Below, piece by piece: positions 4,589-6,290 of a stretch of DNA of 6,290 bases. The stretch's first letter is position 1. Each line of letters starts with the position of its first letter. Origin of the DNA: Methanomassiliicoccaceae archaeon (GTDB lineage Archaea; Thermoplasmatota; Thermoplasmata; Methanomassiliicoccales; Methanomethylophilaceae); contig WQXR01000071.1 of the NCBI GenBank assembly GCA_009784745.1, forward strand, positions 1-6,290. The letters run 5' to 3'. A model generated the notes under the pieces. That model was given only the letters and a program-made list of their open reading frames with translations. It ran no database searches and had not been told where the DNA came from. Made by a program: the position numbers and the translations under genes.

Positions 4589-4807
4589 TTAATTGTTCTC
4601 AATGCCGTCATCCGTGTATTCCAATATGTCACCAGGCTGACATTTCAGCACGGAACATATTGCGTTCAATGTTGAGAACCGTATCGCACTGATCTTTCCT
4701 GTCTTGATATTGGAAAGGTTCACGTTCGATATTCCGACCTTTTCGGCAAGTTCGTTCAATGATACCTTCCTGTCGGCCATCATTCGGTCGAGTCTCAGTA
4801 TTATCAT
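4589..4807 (-). CDS. XRE/Cro-type HTH regulator (YozG-like)
   Basis: This is a 72-aa single-domain DNA-binding protein. The helix-turn-helix covers residues about 16-36 (SLNELAEKVGISNVNLSNIKTG), followed by RFSTLNAICSVLKCQPGDILEY, the typical ending of short Cro/CI-like regulators. The start at 4807 (MIILRLDRM) is preferred over 4852 because the domain begins there and the upstream gene's stop is only four bases away, favouring translational reinitiation. A GTGAT motif near the start could assist. The gene follows a DUF2975 membrane protein, a pairing common in bacterial and some archaeal genomes, so it probably controls that operon. An 8-bp dyad at the operon promoter is a candidate binding site. 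Confidence 0.9.
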   Translation of the reverse strand: MIILRLDRMMADRKVSLNELAEKVGISNVNLSNIKTGKISAIRFSTLNAICSVLKCQPGDILEYTDDGIENN

Positions 4808-4811
4808 ATTA

Positions 4812-5357
4812 TCACAGCGTCTCATCCGCCTCTTTCTGGAGTTCGGCGCCATGTTTGAACACTAACGACAGCAGATACAATAATCCCGCTACAAATAACG
4901 GGAACAGTCCGAATCCGTATGATTGGTAATATCCGGAATCGATCATGCGCTGTATCGCAAAGTCGAGTATCGGTATCACGATCGTGCATATCAGCGTCAG
5001 TATCGCGATCTTCACCAAAGTATCGGCGTTCTCGTCGGTGAACGGTGTATTATTCTCATGTATGTTCGTTAACAAACGCGCAACGAAATACAATATTGCA
5101 ATGATCAGCGACAATATTATGATGACGCACGGTATCAGCGCCGCAGCGACGGGTGCCAATCTGTCCTTGCTTATCGGAAGGTCCCATACTCCGCCGTATC
5201 TTTCTACCAGATCTATTATGAGGTCTGCATTCACCGCGACCGCCGCCAATGCGATTACCGCTGCGACCGCTGCTATTATCATCAGTATCATAAGCACGTT
5301 CGCGCCTATTCCTCCGTATTTGCTTATTGTGGTAAGCCTGTTCAAAGTTTCACTCAT
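4812..5357 (-). CDS. DUF2975 family membrane protein
   Basis: This 181-aa protein has four predicted membrane helices at about 19-43, 67-94, 112-134 and 148-167. The short conserved segment NNTPFTDENADTLVKIA (102-118) precedes helix 3 and is characteristic of DUF2975. The family has no established biochemical role. Its genes usually sit next to a small XRE regulator, as here, and a membrane-sensing or signalling link has been assumed from that. The start is well supported by AGGAGATG about 8 bases upstream. The gene lies downstream of proB in the same direction but has its own promoter signals, so it is probably the first gene of a two-gene operon. Confidence 0.87.
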   Translation of the reverse strand: MSETLNRLTTISKYGGIGANVLMILMIIAAVAAVIALAAVAVNADLIIDLVERYGGVWDLPISKDRLAPVAAALIPCVIIILSLIIAILYFVARLLTNIHENNTPFTDENADTLVKIAILTLICTIVIPILDFAIQRMIDSGYYQSYGFGLFPLFVAGLLYLLSLVFKHGAELQKEADETL

Positions 5358-5400
5358 TCTTTCATCTCCTTTGATGCTTTGAACGGAGTATGTTTCAAAA

Positions 5401-5408
5401 GTATTTAA
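5401..5408 (-). promoter_or_regulatory. TATA box of the DUF2975-XRE operon
   Basis: The minus strand reads TTAAATAC. It predicts transcription starting near 5378 and a leader of about 20 nt containing the AGGAGATG ribosome binding site. It overlaps one arm of a perfect dyad. Confidence 0.5.
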
Positions 5409-5423
5409 TGTTTATCATTAAAT
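5403..5423. promoter_or_regulatory. Candidate operator of the DUF2975-XRE operon
   Basis: ATTTAATG (5403-5410) and CATTAAAT (5416-5423) are a perfect 8-bp inverted repeat with a 5-bp spacer, overlapping the TATA box. Size and symmetry suit a dimeric XRE protein, such as the one encoded by the operon, acting as an autorepressor. The region is very AT-rich, which raises the odds of a chance dyad. Confidence 0.45.
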
Positions 5424-5454
5424 TATTCATGATATTTATTATCTTATTAATGTA

Positions 5455-6290
5455 TTACATTAGTACGATATTCTCACTCCTTATCACGTTATCGTAGTTC
5501 TTGTGGCCGAGTATCTCGAACATCCTGTCACTGTGCAGACCTTTTACCTTTGATATATCGTCGGAATTGTAATCGGGTATCCCTTTTGCAATTATTTTTC
5601 CGTTGAACGTTATGTTAACGATGTCTCCGCGGTCGAACCGTCCGCTCACTTCTTTTATTCCCACGGCCAGGAGGCTCGTGTGCTTTGACAACGCTTTCTT
5701 TGCCCCTTCATCCACTTCTATCGATCCCGATGAATTCGCATATTTTATCCAGCTGCTCTTCTTGCTTTCTTTCTTGTCTGCGATGAACATCGTTCCTATC
5801 TCTTCGCCTGACGTTATCCTTTTTATCGCATCATCGACATCACTTGATGCTATCACTGTGTTGCAGCCTGCTTCGCAGCATATCTCTGCTGCTCTTATCT
5901 TAGTTCTCATCCCTCCGGTCCCGACACGCGATGTTGCGTCGCCTGCAGCTTGTCTCACAATATCGTTTATCTCAGTCACCGTGGATATTTTCTTTGCGTC
6001 CCTGAACAGATTCGGATCTTTGTCATATAATCCGTCCACGTCCGAAAGGATTATCAGAAGATCGGCATCCGTCTTTATCGACACCATCGCCGATAATGTA
6101 TCATTATCGCCGAAGGTCGCGTCTATTTCTTTCACACAGATCGCATCGTTCTCGTTGAATATCGGAACTGCGCCGTATTCTAACAGCGTTTGAATTGAAT
6201 TCCTCAGATTGAGATATTTCTCTCGGTCCGAGTAGAAATCATATGTCAGCAATATCTGTGCTATCTTAACGTTAAATTTTTGAAAACTCT
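5455..6290 (-). CDS. proB: Glutamate 5-kinase, C-terminal three quarters (partial)
   Basis: ProB phosphorylates L-glutamate with ATP to glutamyl 5-phosphate, the first step of proline synthesis in the cytoplasm. The frame stays open to the right edge, so the N-terminus (roughly 100 of about 370 residues) is outside the window. Visible are LTYDFYSDREKYLN, the substrate motif FNENDAI, FGDNDTLSAMVS, SDVDGLYDKDP and the glycine-rich RVGTGGMRTKIRAAEI of the amino-acid kinase fold. A C-terminal PUA domain of about 75 residues (GSIEVDEGAKKAL to MFEIL) follows, as in many bacterial ProB proteins. An internal TTG at 6250-6252 is not the start, because family-like sequence (FNVKIAQI) continues upstream of it. 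No proA or proC is visible downstream in the window. Confidence 0.95.
   Translation of the reverse strand, partial: SFQKFNVKIAQILLTYDFYSDREKYLNLRNSIQTLLEYGAVPIFNENDAICVKEIDATFGDNDTLSAMVSIKTDADLLIILSDVDGLYDKDPNLFRDAKKISTVTEINDIVRQAAGDATSRVGTGGMRTKIRAAEICCEAGCNTVIASSDVDDAIKRITSGEEIGTMFIADKKESKKSSWIKYANSSGSIEVDEGAKKALSKHTSLLAVGIKEVSGRFDRGDIVNITFNGKIIAKGIPDYNSDDISKVKGLHSDRMFEILGHKNYDNVIRSENIVLM

Noticed and set aside
4808..4852. Upstream start for the XRE regulator (87 aa)
   Set aside because: The extra 15 residues (MAPNSRKRRMRRCDN) overlap the end of the DUF2975 gene and are not part of the HTH fold; the start at 4807 gives normal operon spacing.
5603..6193. Long plus-strand open frame opposite proB
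   Set aside because: It is the antisense of conserved ProB motifs, has no ribosome binding site, and its composition reflects the complementary codons.

Overview
The window most likely comes from an archaeon, probably a methanogen-type Thermoplasmatota of animal gut (Methanomassiliicoccales-like). This placement is inferred from several signs: archaeal TATA boxes about 25-30 bp upstream of both tRNA genes and several CDSs, strong GGAGG/GGTGAT Shine-Dalgarno sites, at least one apparently leaderless gene, and several proteins of gut-bacterial character (AraC-GyrI regulator, DUF2975/XRE pair, a reverse transcriptase). No marker gene proves it.

Layout, left to right. Positions 1-53 hold the tail of an unidentified + strand gene, followed by tRNA-Pro(TGG) at 131-203. 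A two-gene minus-strand operon follows (read 2035 to 435): a 126-aa protein with a Myb/SANT-like DNA-binding domain and a 407-aa YADD reverse transcriptase (RT), coupled by an ATGA overlap. Beyond the RT stop, 204-434 has no gene but can fold into a compact structure of about 123 nt closed by a perfect 10-bp helix. Just upstream of the operon, 2114-2209 is a decayed direct copy of tRNA-Pro and its 3' flank. The RT cassette is therefore bracketed by a living and a dead copy of the same tRNA locus.

The right half is more ordinary accessory and housekeeping DNA. It has an AraC-type regulator with a GyrI-like effector domain (2397-3377) behind a promoter set in 13-bp iterons, a small zinc-ribbon protein, a divergent two-helix membrane protein, tRNA-Val(TAC), a flavodoxin-fold protein, a DUF2975 membrane protein with its XRE regulator, and the 3' part of proB (glutamate 5-kinase with PUA domain), which runs off the right edge.

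The candidate new system is the RT cassette: the DNA-binding protein may recognise the target or the promoter, the RT may copy a template, and the structured 3' RNA may be that template or guide. The tRNA-Pro repeats mark the unit's boundaries. The sequence supports the parts list; the mechanism is inference.
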